A program made the position numbers and the translations under genes. From contig JAUZQE010000029.1 of the NCBI GenBank assembly GCA_030733815.1, forward strand, positions 1 through 37,551: DNA of 37,551 nucleotides, given 5' to 3'. Positions within the stretch are counted from its first letter, which is position 1. Each line of letters starts with the position of its first letter. The notes under the pieces are model-generated. The model had not been told where the DNA came from, searched no databases, and saw nothing but the letters and a program-made list of their open reading frames with translations. Origin of the DNA: Yanghanlia caeni (lineage in GTDB: Bacteria; Pseudomonadota; Gammaproteobacteria; Burkholderiales; Burkholderiaceae_B). Below are positions 16,494-25,442 of the stretch, piece by piece.

Positions 16494-17750
16494 ATGCGTT
16501 TTATTCATGCTGCGGACATCCATCTGGACAGCCCCCTGCGAGGGCTGGGCTCGTATGACGACATGCCGGTCGACACCCTGCGCAGCGCCACCAGGGCCGC
16601 CTTCACACGATTGGTGGAAGAGGCGATAGCCCTGGAGGTGGATTTTGTGGTGATTGCCGGCGATTTATACGACGGCGATTGGAAAGACCACAACACAGGC
16701 ATCTATTTTGCCCGCCAGATGGGGCGGCTGCGCAATGCGGGTATTCCCGTTTATGTGCTGCACGGCAACCACGATGCGGAAAGCGTGATGACCCGGCGGC
16801 TGACCCTGCCCGATACCGTGCACGTTTTTCGCGCCGGCAAGCCCACCACCTTCGTGCTGTCGCAGCTCAAGGTTGCGCTGCATGGTCAGAGTTTTTCTCA
16901 TGCCGCGGTCACCGACAACCTGGCCGCAGGCTACCCCGATCCGCTACCCGGCCACTTCAATATCGGCGTGCTGCACACGGCGCTGGAAGGCTATGCAGAA
17001 CATGCCCATTACGCCCCCTGCACCCTCGAGCAGTTGCACGCCCGGGGGTATCAGTACTGGGCGCTGGGCCACGTGCACGAGTATTGTGTTTTCCCGGGTA
17101 CGGTGCCGGTGGTGTTTCCGGGCAACCTGCAGGGGCGGCACATTCGTGAGCAGGGTGCGCGTGGCGCCGTACTGGTCACGGTGCAGGATGGCGTCGTCGA
17201 ATCCATCGAGCGGCTCGAGGTCGATGTGCTGCGCTGGCACCGGCTGCAGGTGGATCTGAACGGGTGCGATGCCTGGTCGTCGGTCGTCAGCCGCATCCGC
17301 AGCGGTCTCGAGGCACTGCTCGCCGCCCAGGCGCACGACCGGCCCTGTGTGCTTCGAATCAGCCTGGAAGGCGAAACAGCGCTGCATGGCGAACTGGTGG
17401 GGCGTGCCGCGCCGTTGCGTGCCGAAGTGCAGGCGGTGATGGCCGCCCTGGCGGGCGAACGGCTCTGGCTGGAAAAGGTTCAGGTGGGCACCCGCGCGCC
17501 GCAGCGGGCAGACGGGCCGGCCGCTGATGCGGATGACCTGGCCGTCATGCTTGCCGAAGCCGCTGCAGACCCCACATGGCATGCGAGCTTGCGCGATGGG
17601 CTGCAGCCCATGTTCGATCGGGCGCCCTACGAATTGGGCAGGCAGGCGCCGGTGCTGGATGCCGTTCGCAATGGCGACTTCGAAGCCCTGCTTTCCGATG
17701 CGGCGGCGTCGGTGCTGCGCCGTCTCGAGCGTGCCGGGAAGGAGGCCTGA
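16494..17750 (+). CDS. YhaO/SbcD-like DNA repair exonuclease
   Basis: The 418-residue protein is a calcineurin-like metallophosphoesterase of the SbcD/Mre11/YhaO group. Metal-binding motifs are in the expected order: DIHLDSPL near the N-terminus, GDLYDGD, HGNHD and GHVHEY. The C-terminal half (about 270-418) is a variable capping region, as in YhaO. It is followed three bases later by the SbcC-like ATPase gene, the standard nuclease-ATPase pairing, so the two should form a complex that processes DNA ends or hairpins. ATG 16494 (MRFIHAADIHLD) places the first metal motif at residue 8; the frame stays open upstream over the divergent importer gene, which I treat as coincidence. There is no clear promoter in the 90-base gap. 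Confidence 0.92.
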   Translation: MRFIHAADIHLDSPLRGLGSYDDMPVDTLRSATRAAFTRLVEEAIALEVDFVVIAGDLYDGDWKDHNTGIYFARQMGRLRNAGIPVYVLHGNHDAESVMTRRLTLPDTVHVFRAGKPTTFVLSQLKVALHGQSFSHAAVTDNLAAGYPDPLPGHFNIGVLHTALEGYAEHAHYAPCTLEQLHARGYQYWALGHVHEYCVFPGTVPVVFPGNLQGRHIREQGARGAVLVTVQDGVVESIERLEVDVLRWHRLQVDLNGCDAWSSVVSRIRSGLEALLAAQAHDRPCVLRISLEGETALHGELVGRAAPLRAEVQAVMAALAGERLWLEKVQVGTRAPQRADGPAADADDLAVMLAEAAADPTWHASLRDGLQPMFDRAPYELGRQAPVLDAVRNGDFEALLSDAAASVLRRLERAGKEA

Positions 17751-17753
17751 GCG

Positions 17754-20700
17754 ATGCGTTTCGATTCCGTGGGCCTGCTGCGTTACGGGCATTTCACTGA
17801 CCGTACCCTGGCATTTCCGGCCGCCCAGGCGCACGATTTTCAGCTGATCGTCGGCCACAACGAAGCCGGCAAATCCACGCTGCGTGCGGCGTTGCGCGAC
17901 CTGCTCTTCGGCATCCCCATGACCACGCCCATGAGCTTTCGGCATCCCGGGCCCGAGCTGGCGCTGGCGGCCACGGTGTCGGGCGCGCCCGGCAGGCTGC
18001 AGTTCGAGCGCCGGCGCAAGCGCAACGGCGGCCTGCTCGATGCGCGGGGCGAGGCGCTGCCGGCCGAGGCCTTGCGCCCCTGGCTCGGCGAGGTGAATGA
18101 CGCGTTCTTCGAGCGCATGTTCGGGCTGGATCACCGTCGCCTGGAAGCCGGCGCGCGTGCCATGCTGCAGGCGGGCGATAGTGTCGATTCGATCCTGTTT
18201 CAGGCCGCGGCCGGCGTGTCGGCACTGAACGAGGTGCTGGCCCAACTGCGTACTGAGGCCAACGGCCTCTGGGCGGCGCGACGCAGCCGCGAACGTGCAT
18301 GGTACATGGCCGCAGACCGCCTGGCCGAGGCGGAAAGCGCGCTCAAGGCGGCGACGGTGCGGCCTTCGGCATGGGTCGAGGCGCACAAGGAAAGCCGGCG
18401 GCTCGATGCCGCGTTGCGTCAGGCGCAAGACGAGCACGCGGCCGTACTGGCTCAGGTGCGCGAGCATGAGCGCCTGCGCAGAATGGCGCCCCTGCTGGCG
18501 CAGATACGCCAGTACGAGGCCCTACTGAACGAGCACACTGCTGCGGCGGACGACACCCTGTTGCTGCAGAACGAGACCGAAATTACCCGCCTCGAAGCGC
18601 TGCGCGTGCGTGTTGCCGATCATCCCATGACGATCGAACGCAGCGTGTCGCGCGATGAGGTGTTGAAGGGCCAGCTGGCACAGGTGCTGCGCGAACTGGG
18701 GTGGCCGCAGCACTCGGCAGACCCGGCCGAGCTCGATGCGTTGCAGGGCACGTTGCCCTCGCGCCCGGCCCGGCGCGAGGTGGAACAGCTGCTCGCCGAG
18801 GGGCAGCGGCTGCGTGCCGAGGCCGAAGCCGCAGCGCGGGCGCATGCCGAGCGGGAGGCGGAGCGGGCGCATCTGGGCCAGCAGATCGCGACCCTTCCTG
18901 CCGTCACGGCCAATGAGGCATTGCGCCTGGCGCTGGCGGCGGCCGATGCAGCCGGCGACATCGATGCGCGCCTGAGCGCCGCGCAACGTACGCGTGGCGC
19001 CGACGATGCAGCGCTGCAGCGCTGTCTGAGCGTACTTGCGCAGCCCGGGTCGGTACCAGGCGCCTGCGGCGCGTCGCGTATCTTCGCTCCCGGCATCGAT
19101 GAACTGGCGGCTATGCAACCCTGGCCTTCTTCACAACTGGTGGAGCAGGCGCAGCAGCGCCAGCGTCTGCAGAACGAGATCGATACGCTGGACAAGCGCC
19201 TGCGCGAGGCGCAACTCGAATGCGCGCAGGCGGCCCTGGAACTCGAGCAGTTCACCCGCAGTCACGTGGCCGTGACGCGCGATGATGTCGTGGCGGCCCG
19301 GCGCGAACGCGACACCGTGTGGCAGGCCCTGGTGAACGGTGAAGGCCGCCTCGAAGTTGAAGGTGAACGTTACGCGGCACTCGTACGCAGCGCCGATACC
19401 CTGGCCGACCAGCATCTGGCCGGCGTGGATGAGGCCGCTCGGCTCCAGTCGATTCAGCGCGAACACGAGCGCAAGGCTCTTGCAGTGCAGGGCCTGCAGT
19501 CGGCGTGTGACGCGGCAAGGCGCGCCTTTGAGGAGCATGAGCAGGCCTGGGCGCAAGCTTGTTCGGGGCGGGGGCTGCCCTTGCTGACTCCTGCGGCGCT
19601 GCAAGACTGGCAGCATGCCCGTGAGGCCGCGTTGAGCGCGCATGAACGGTGCAGGCAGGCCGATGAACAGATTGCCGAGCTGCAGGCCCATCACGCTCGG
19701 GTGCTGAACGGCCTGCAGCAGGCGCTGAGCGAAGACGCGGCCCAGACCGGTGGCGCGGATTCGGGGTACCACGAAGTGCATGTGGCATTGCGCCAGGGCG
19801 ATCTGGCCGCCTTGCGCGAGCGGGCTGCAGCGCGGCTGAATCGCGCGCGTCAGGCCGAGGCGCGTCATGCGGCGCTCAGCGAACAGTGCGCGCGCATCGA
19901 CTCGGTTCTGCCCGGCCTGGATGCCGAACGTCGCCGGGCAGAGCAGGCCCGCTCAGCATGGCAGCAGCGCTGGCAGGATGCCCTGCGTGGCGCGGGTTTG
20001 CCCGCCGAGGCACACGATGCCTATGTTGAAACCGCGCTTGCGCTGCTTGCCGATGCCGATCAGCTGGTGGCCCAGCTGCGTGAAAGCCGGGCCGAGCGCA
20101 CCCGCATGGCGGCTGAACTGCAGGCGTTTCGCAATGACGCACGGCGTCTGGCCGACCTGCTGGGCGACACTGCCTTCGAAGAACACTTCGCCGATACGCA
20201 CGTGCGGCGCTGGGTTGCCGAACTGGCGCAGGCGCGGCAGCGTCGGCGCGACGAACTCGAGAGCCGGCAGCGTCTGGCTGCGCTGAACGAACAGCTTCTG
20301 GCCGAGGGCGAGGGCCGTTCACGGCAGGAAATCGAGGCCGAGCTCGATGCCGTCGCCGTGGCAGATTTTGCAGCCCGGGCGGAGGCCCTGGCAGCGCAGC
20401 TCGAACACGTGGCGGCCCGCCGCAGCGCGCTGGCCGTGGAGTGCGAGAACGCCCGCAAGGCGCTCGAGGCGATTTCGGGCGGCGACGCGGCGGCGCAGGC
20501 GGAAGCGCGACGCCAGGAAGCGCTGGCCGACATGGCAGAGGTCGCCGACCGTTATGTGCGACTGTATGTCGAGATGCGCCTGCTCGAACGGGTGACCGAG
20601 CAGTATCGGGAACGGCGTCAGGGGCCGCTGCTCGCGCGGGCGGGGCAGCTGTTTGCCGACCTGACCCTGGGTGCACATGCGGGGCTGGTGGTGGATGCCG

Positions 20701-21017
20701 ATGCGGCCACACTGCAGGCCCGCCGCGCCGACGGCAGCCTGGTTGCGCTGGAAGGCCTGAGCGACGGTACGCGCGATCAGCTGTATCTTGCGCTGCGGCT
20801 CGCCGCCCTGCATCTGTACCTGGATCACGCCACGCCTGTTCCCTTCATCGCCGATGACCTGTTCGTGAACTATGACGATCGGCGTGCCGTTGCGGCGCTG
20901 CGCAAGCTGGGCGAGCTTTCGGAACGCACCCAGGTGATCTTTCTTACCCACCATGCCCACATGCTCGAGCTTGCGCGCGAGGCGCTGGGTGAGCGGATGC
21001 ATGTAACGGAATTGTAG
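17754..21017 (+). CDS. YhaN/SbcC-like SMC-family ATPase without zinc hook
   Basis: The 1087-residue protein has split ABC ATPase halves separated by long coiled coils. The N-terminal MRFDSVGLLRYGHFTDRTL with Walker A GHNEAGKST is YhaN-type. The C-terminal half carries the signature LSDGTRDQLYLALRLAALH and Walker B PFIADDLFVNYDD, followed by VIFLTHHAHM. The middle is rich in Ala, Arg, Glu and Gln. I find no CxxC zinc hook, which Rad50 and true SbcC carry at the coiled-coil apex, so this is the hookless YhaN type. It is coupled to the nuclease gene by a three-base gap. A role in DNA end processing is from the family; the trigger is unknown. Confidence 0.9.
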   Translation: MRFDSVGLLRYGHFTDRTLAFPAAQAHDFQLIVGHNEAGKSTLRAALRDLLFGIPMTTPMSFRHPGPELALAATVSGAPGRLQFERRRKRNGGLLDARGEALPAEALRPWLGEVNDAFFERMFGLDHRRLEAGARAMLQAGDSVDSILFQAAAGVSALNEVLAQLRTEANGLWAARRSRERAWYMAADRLAEAESALKAATVRPSAWVEAHKESRRLDAALRQAQDEHAAVLAQVREHERLRRMAPLLAQIRQYEALLNEHTAAADDTLLLQNETEITRLEALRVRVADHPMTIERSVSRDEVLKGQLAQVLRELGWPQHSADPAELDALQGTLPSRPARREVEQLLAEGQRLRAEAEAAARAHAEREAERAHLGQQIATLPAVTANEALRLALAAADAAGDIDARLSAAQRTRGADDAALQRCLSVLAQPGSVPGACGASRIFAPGIDELAAMQPWPSSQLVEQAQQRQRLQNEIDTLDKRLREAQLECAQAALELEQFTRSHVAVTRDDVVAARRERDTVWQALVNGEGRLEVEGERYAALVRSADTLADQHLAGVDEAARLQSIQREHERKALAVQGLQSACDAARRAFEEHEQAWAQACSGRGLPLLTPAALQDWQHAREAALSAHERCRQADEQIAELQAHHARVLNGLQQALSEDAAQTGGADSGYHEVHVALRQGDLAALRERAAARLNRARQAEARHAALSEQCARIDSVLPGLDAERRRAEQARSAWQQRWQDALRGAGLPAEAHDAYVETALALLADADQLVAQLRESRAERTRMAAELQAFRNDARRLADLLGDTAFEEHFADTHVRRWVAELAQARQRRRDELESRQRLAALNEQLLAEGEGRSRQEIEAELDAVAVADFAARAEALAAQLEHVAARRSALAVECENARKALEAISGGDAAAQAEARRQEALADMAEVADRYVRLYVEMRLLERVTEQYRERRQGPLLARAGQLFADLTLGAHAGLVVDADAATLQARRADGSLVALEGLSDGTRDQLYLALRLAALHLYLDHATPVPFIADDLFVNYDDRRAVAALRKLGELSERTQVIFLTHHAHMLELAREALGERMHVTEL

Positions 21018-21059
21018 ATATACTGGCCGGCACCGATTCAAACAGGAAGGAGACATTGC

Positions 21060-21671
21060 ATGCCGCAACCCGATCACATCTGCGCGTATCCCGTACCCGA
21101 TCCCGCTACGCTCGACGAAGACCTTCAGGCGGTGTTTGCCAAGTGCGTCGAGAAGCTGGGCCTGGTGCCCAACGTACTGAGCACCTACAGCATCCGCCCG
21201 AACCGGCTGCGCAATTTCATGGCCATGTATAACGAGATCATGTTCTCGGAATCGGGGCTCAGCAAGCTGGAGCGCGAGATGGTGGCCGTGGTGGTGTCGT
21301 GTGCCAACCGCTGTTATTACTGCCTAGTAGCCCACGGCCAGGCTGTGCGCGCGCTTTCAGGCGACCCGCAGCTGGGCGAAATGCTGGTCATGAACTATCG
21401 CATCGCGCCGCTCGATACGCGACAGCGCGCCATGCTCGATTTTGCGTGGAAGCTCACCACCACCCCCGCCGAGGTGGGCGAGGCCGACCGCAAACGCCTG
21501 CACGAGCTCGGCTTCTCGGCTGAGGACGTGTTCGACCTGGCCGAGACGGTGGCCTTCTACAACTTTTCGAACCGCATGGCGACCACGCTCGACATGATGC
21601 CCAACGTGGAATATCACGGCATGAACCGGCCCGAGCCGTTCGAACCGCCCCAGCCCGTGAAGAAGGGGTGA
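21060..21671 (+). CDS. AhpD-like/carboxymuconolactone decarboxylase-family peroxidase-related protein
   Basis: The 203-residue protein belongs to the CMD/AhpD-like superfamily, close to the 'peroxidase-related enzyme' group. The redox motif is KLEREMVAVVVSCANRCYYC followed by LVAH, giving the E-x-CxxC-x3-H arrangement of alkylhydroperoxidase D; an extra cysteine precedes it (CANRC). AGG-AAGGAG lies upstream of the ATG at 21060, so the start is good. It follows the YhaN-like gene by 42 bases, but may have its own promoter (TATACT at 21019-21024). It probably reduces peroxides or acts as a thiol-disulfide carrier; its substrate and reductant are not known. A GC-rich hairpin follows. Confidence 0.87.
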   Translation: MPQPDHICAYPVPDPATLDEDLQAVFAKCVEKLGLVPNVLSTYSIRPNRLRNFMAMYNEIMFSESGLSKLEREMVAVVVSCANRCYYCLVAHGQAVRALSGDPQLGEMLVMNYRIAPLDTRQRAMLDFAWKLTTTPAEVGEADRKRLHELGFSAEDVFDLAETVAFYNFSNRMATTLDMMPNVEYHGMNRPEPFEPPQPVKKG

Positions 21672-21678
21672 GCCGCCA

Positions 21679-21708
21679 CCCGCTCCACCGGCAGATCGGG
21701 GGAGCGGG
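21679..21708. terminator. Possible bidirectional hairpin between convergent genes
   Basis: CCCGCTCC (21679-21686) pairs with GGAGCGGG (21701-21708) with a 14-base loop, between the convergent AhpD-like and AEC-family genes. There is no T-tract on either strand, so it is only a moderate candidate. Confidence 0.35.
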
Positions 21709-21711
21709 AAT

Positions 21712-22647
21712 CTATGAGATCAGCGCGATGGTCACGCTCACGGTTACGAACGACAATACCGTGCCCAGCAGCAGGGTGGCCGAGCAGCGTTCTTCCAGGC
21801 CGTAGCGCATGCCCAGAATAGGGTAGATGCTCAGCATCGGGGCCGCGGCAAACACGACCCCGGCACTGCGCATGACCGGGTCCAGCCCCGGAAACAGCAG
21901 AAAGACGAGGGCGGTGATAGCGGGATGAACGATGAGCTTGCCCAGCGAGATGGCGGTTGCATCGCCCACCATGCCTTTGGGCCGCAGGCCATGCAGGTTG
22001 CCGCCCACGGCAAAGAGCGCCACCGGGGCGGCGGCCACGGCCAGCATGTCGATGACGCGCAGCGCAACCCCCGGTAGCGGGATGCGGAACCCGGCAAGCA
22101 GCAACCCGATGCAGATTGCGATGAGTAGCGGGCTGCGCGCGAGGCGCTTGAGCGTGGTGCGCAGCCGTGCAACGAAGTCGAGCTCGCCCTGACCCTGGGC
22201 TGCGTCGGCAATGGCCATGGCAAGTGGAATCATCAGCATGCTTTCCACCAGTATGGTCATGGCCACCGCACGCGAGGCGGGTTCGGTGCCCAGCACCATT
22301 GCGCAGATCGATACGCCCACGAACCCGCTGTTCGACGACGACATTCCCAGGCCGGCCATGCTGCTGGCCGCCGTGCCGACCTTGCGAACGTGGCGGTACA
22401 CCAGCATGCCCAGCACGAACACCACGACCGATGCGGCCGCGTAAGCGGCCAGGAACTCCGTATCCATGGACTCGGCCAGTGGCTTGTTCGCCATGCCCCG
22501 CACGATCATCGCGGGCAGGGCGATGGTGATCACGAATACGCCCATGCCACGCGTGGTTTCGCGGCTGATCAGGCGGGTCATTACACACACGTAGCCCAGC
22601 CCGATCAGTATGAAGATTGGGGCGGTGATGGAAAGAATTTCGGTCAT
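21712..22647 (-). CDS. AEC (auxin efflux carrier) family transporter
   Basis: This 311-residue inner-membrane protein is of the AEC family, which in bacteria includes MdcF-type malonate and other carboxylate transporters. About ten hydrophobic segments are visible, arranged as two five-helix repeats, starting with ILSITAPIFILIGLGYVCVM. The conserved SSSNSGFVGVSICAMVLG follows the third or fourth helix. The ATG at 22645-22647 opens the frame. The gene is divergent from the SsuB-like ATPase across 131 bases of AT-rich DNA that contain short inverted repeats (TTTATT/AATAAA at about 22695-22708). The substrate is unknown, and no malonate or auxin genes are nearby. Confidence 0.9.
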   Translation of the reverse strand: MTEILSITAPIFILIGLGYVCVMTRLISRETTRGMGVFVITIALPAMIVRGMANKPLAESMDTEFLAAYAAASVVVFVLGMLVYRHVRKVGTAASSMAGLGMSSSNSGFVGVSICAMVLGTEPASRAVAMTILVESMLMIPLAMAIADAAQGQGELDFVARLRTTLKRLARSPLLIAICIGLLLAGFRIPLPGVALRVIDMLAVAAAPVALFAVGGNLHGLRPKGMVGDATAISLGKLIVHPAITALVFLLFPGLDPVMRSAGVVFAAAPMLSIYPILGMRYGLEERCSATLLLGTVLSFVTVSVTIALIS

Positions 22648-22778
22648 GAAGCACTACTTTATTGCTCAGTGAAATAAGCAAAGAAAAGAAAAATGGTTTA
22701 TTGAATAAAGCGACAGGAATACAGTGGAGTCCATGCGGCGCACACACAGCGCCCGCCCTCACCACACTCCACTGCACA

Positions 22779-23582
22779 ATGAAGTTTTCATTCCAGAATA
22801 TTCAGAAATCGTTCGGCGACCTGCGGGTCATCGAAGAATTCTCGCGCGATATCGACCACGGGGAACTCGTGGCCCTGGTGGGCCCGTCGGGCTGCGGCAA
22901 GTCTACCTTATTGCACATGGCCGCCGGGCTCGAGCGTGCTTCGGGCGGGCAGGTGCTGGCCGACGGCAGGGCGGTGCGCGGCCCGCACCCCGAGCGCATG
23001 CTCATGTTTCAGGAAAACGCGCTATACCCCTGGCTCACTCTGGAACAGAACGTGGCCATGGCGCTGGAACTGCAGCGTACCGACCGGCGCAAGGCGCGCG
23101 ATCTGGCGCGGCAGTGGCTCGCCAAAGTGCAGCTGGCCGGCTTCGAAGACTACTTTCCCGCCCAGGTGTCCGGTGGCATGCGGCAGCGCGCGGCGCTTGC
23201 CCGGGCCTTCATCTCGCAACCCAAGGCGTTGCTGCTCGACGAACCGTTCGGTGCGCTCGACGCACTCACACGCATGACCCTGCAGGATGCATTGCGTGAA
23301 CTGATACGCGAGGCCTCGCCCACCGTGTTGCTGGTGACCCACGATGTCGACGAGGCGCTGTTCCTGGCCGACCGTATTCTGGTGTTTAGCCGCCGCCCGG
23401 CAACGGTGCTCAGGGAATTCAATCTGGCGCATCACGAAAAGACACACGATCTTTCCGAGTTCGCGCCCATGCGTCGCGAGATTCTGGGCCTGCTGGGCAT
23501 TCGCGCCGACCATAGCGCCGAAGCCGCATCCGGCGACGACACTGACTCCATCATTCATTCCACCGAGGAAATTGCAGCATGA
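22779..23582 (+). CDS. ABC importer ATPase, SsuB/TauB-like
   Basis: This 267-residue ATPase is of the nitrate/sulfonate/taurine importer group. It has Walker A GPSGCGKST, Q-loop MFQENALYPWLTLEQN, signature VSGGMRQRAALARAF, Walker B ALLLDEPFGALDALTR and the H-loop LVTHDVDEALFLADRI; the aromatic-rich ALYPWLT and SGGMRQR are characteristic of this subgroup. The ATG at 22779 lacks a clear Shine-Dalgarno, but it begins the conserved MKFSFQNIQKSFG. The gene ends in ATGA overlap with the binding-protein gene. It is first of a four-gene importer operon (ATPase, binding protein 1, permease, binding protein 2). Confidence 0.92.
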   Translation: MKFSFQNIQKSFGDLRVIEEFSRDIDHGELVALVGPSGCGKSTLLHMAAGLERASGGQVLADGRAVRGPHPERMLMFQENALYPWLTLEQNVAMALELQRTDRRKARDLARQWLAKVQLAGFEDYFPAQVSGGMRQRAALARAFISQPKALLLDEPFGALDALTRMTLQDALRELIREASPTVLLVTHDVDEALFLADRILVFSRRPATVLREFNLAHHEKTHDLSEFAPMRREILGLLGIRADHSAEAASGDDTDSIIHSTEEIAA

Positions 23583-24574
23583 AACTCTCCCGACTCCTGA
23601 TTCCCGCCATGGCCGCGCTGCTCATGGCCGGCCAGGCCCTTGCCGAAGAAAAACTGCGTGTGGGTTACCTGCGCGTCATGGATGACGCCCAGGCGATTGC
23701 GGCGTACGAAGGGGGCTTCTACAAGAAGCACGGGCTCGACGTCGAGCTCGTGGAGTTCACCTCGGGTACCGATCTGATCAAGGCGATCGTCGGCGGCCAG
23801 CTCGATACCGGCGTGCTGGGCTTTACCAATGCGGCCTCGTGGTCGTCGCGCGGCGCCGATCTGAAGGTGGTGGGTGGTGCGCAGCACGGCTACCACGCCA
23901 TTGTGGTTCGCAACGACGCCAACATTTCGAGCGTGGCCGATCTCAAGGGCAAGACGCTGGCTTCGCAGCGCGAGGGCAGCACGGCCGATACGGTACTGCG
24001 CGGTGTGGTGCTGAAAGACGCGGGCCTGACACCCAACGACGTCAACGTGCTCGGGGTCAGCCCTCAGGTGGCGGTGCAGTCGCTCGTGGGTAACCGGGTT
24101 GAGGCCGCGTTCCTGTTCGAGCCGCAGGCAAGCATTGCCAAGCTCATGGCGCCCGTGACGCAGATCTACGAGATCGGTCAGGTGTGGCCCTTCCCCTGCA
24201 TGGTGGTGATTACCTCGGGTGAAGTGCTGGAAAACCGCAAGGAAGCGGTGTGGAAGTCGCTCGACGCCCAGCGTGATGCGATCGACCTGCTGCAGAACCA
24301 GCCCGAAGAAGCCGCCAAGCTGATCGCTTCGTACTTTATCGCGGAACCCACGCTCAAGACACTCGACGGCCGGGAAGTGCCGCGTGAAGAGGTCATTCGT
24401 GATGCGATCAAGAGCCAGACGTTCAGCCCGATCCTGACTCCGCAGGAAATCGCACGCATGCAGGAAATTGCCGACATCATGCAGGCGCAGGGTTCGCTCA
24501 AGACCCGCGACGGCGCGCCGTTCGACGTCACGCGCATCGTCGACCTCGAGTGGCAGCAGGCCCGCAACCTGTGA
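23579..24574 (+). CDS. ABC importer solute-binding protein, NMT1/SsuA-like
   Basis: This 331-residue periplasmic protein has a Sec signal peptide (MKLSRLLIPAMAALLMAGQALA, cleavage before EEK) and the NMT1/THI5/SsuA fold: LRVGYLRVMDDAQAIAAYEG, FYKKHGLDVELVEFTSGTDL, GQLDTGVLGFTNAA and SVADLKGKTLASQREGSTAD. These features are shared by binding proteins for sulfonates, nitrate, taurine and thiamine precursors, so the substrate is open. Translation is coupled to the ATPase by the ATGA overlap. A strong hairpin follows this gene and probably attenuates transcription of the permease, so that the binding protein is made in excess. Confidence 0.92.
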   Translation: MKLSRLLIPAMAALLMAGQALAEEKLRVGYLRVMDDAQAIAAYEGGFYKKHGLDVELVEFTSGTDLIKAIVGGQLDTGVLGFTNAASWSSRGADLKVVGGAQHGYHAIVVRNDANISSVADLKGKTLASQREGSTADTVLRGVVLKDAGLTPNDVNVLGVSPQVAVQSLVGNRVEAAFLFEPQASIAKLMAPVTQIYEIGQVWPFPCMVVITSGEVLENRKEAVWKSLDAQRDAIDLLQNQPEEAAKLIASYFIAEPTLKTLDGREVPREEVIRDAIKSQTFSPILTPQEIARMQEIADIMQAQGSLKTRDGAPFDVTRIVDLEWQQARNL

Positions 24575-24604
24575 TTCTCGCGTAACACACGGCATGTCAT
24601 TCAG

Positions 24605-24632
24605 GGCGACCGGCTGCGGGCCGGTCGCCTTT
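24605..24632 (+). terminator. Intercistronic hairpin/partial terminator between binding protein and permease
   Basis: GGCGACCGGC (24605-24614) pairs perfectly with GCCGGTCGCC (24620-24629) around a five-base loop, followed by TTT. The short T run suggests partial termination or transcript stabilization rather than a full stop, consistent with higher binding-protein than permease expression. Confidence 0.6.
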
Positions 24633-24658
24633 GACGCTTTATTCATACCCGACATCGA

Positions 24659-25432
24659 ATGAGTACACAAAAACAACTGGCCGGGCCGCTCAAGAAGCTG
24701 GCCATGGGCGTGGCCGTGCTGGTCATCCTGCTGATCTGGCAGTCGGCCGCCTGGTCGCTGCCCGACTTTCTCATGCCCAACGTGCCCTCGGTCATCGCAA
24801 GACTGTGGGAAGACATCCAGTCGGGCGACTTTCGCACGGCATTGACGGGCAGCCTCACGCGCCTGGGATTCGGCTACGGGTTCGCGCTGCTGTTCGGCAT
24901 CGGCTTCGGGCTGGTGGGCGCACTGCTGTTCTTCTTTCGTGAAGTGCTCAAGAACGCCATCATCATTCTGCAGTCGATCCCGTCGATCGCCTGGGTGCCG
25001 CTGTTTCTGATCATGATGGGATTCGGCAACCTGCCGATCATCGTGGTGATTGCATTGTCGGCGTTCTTTCCCGCCGCACTGTCGGTCATGAACGCCACCG
25101 AGAGCGTGCTGGCGGTTCACGTGTCGGCCGCCCGCGTCATGGGTGCCAGTCGCTGGGACATGGTGCGCCGCGTTTACCTGCCGGCCGTCATGCCCGAACT
25201 GATCACGGGGGCCCAGCTGGCCTTCGGCAACGCCTGGCGTGCACTGATTTCCGCCGAGATGCTGATCGGCTTTGGTCAGGGCCTGGGGCGCAATCTGGCC
25301 TATGCCGGTGAAACGGCCGACATGCTGGGGGTGATGTCGAACATTCTGACCATCGCAATCCTGGCCACGCTCATCGACCAGGTGCTGCTGGAAAATCTCA
25401 AACGCCAGGTGTTGCGCTACCAGTACGTGTGA
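24659..25432 (+). CDS. ABC importer permease, SsuC-like
   Basis: The 257-residue inner-membrane permease has about six hydrophobic segments, the first being LAMGVAVLVILLIWQSAAW. FLMPNVPSVIARLWED is typical of SsuC/TauC N-termini. The EAA loop is AARVMGASRWDMVRRVYLPAVMPELITGAQ. GNAWRALISAEMLIGFGQGLGRNL and a C-terminal LLENLKRQVLRYQYV also match the family. It pairs with the SsuB-like ATPase for import driven by the NMT1-like protein. It starts 84 bases after the binding-protein gene, beyond the intercistronic hairpin. The next gene begins ten bases after its stop, so transcription continues. Confidence 0.92.
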   Translation: MSTQKQLAGPLKKLAMGVAVLVILLIWQSAAWSLPDFLMPNVPSVIARLWEDIQSGDFRTALTGSLTRLGFGYGFALLFGIGFGLVGALLFFFREVLKNAIIILQSIPSIAWVPLFLIMMGFGNLPIIVVIALSAFFPAALSVMNATESVLAVHVSAARVMGASRWDMVRRVYLPAVMPELITGAQLAFGNAWRALISAEMLIGFGQGLGRNLAYAGETADMLGVMSNILTIAILATLIDQVLLENLKRQVLRYQYV

Positions 25433-25442
25433 AGGAACGGCC

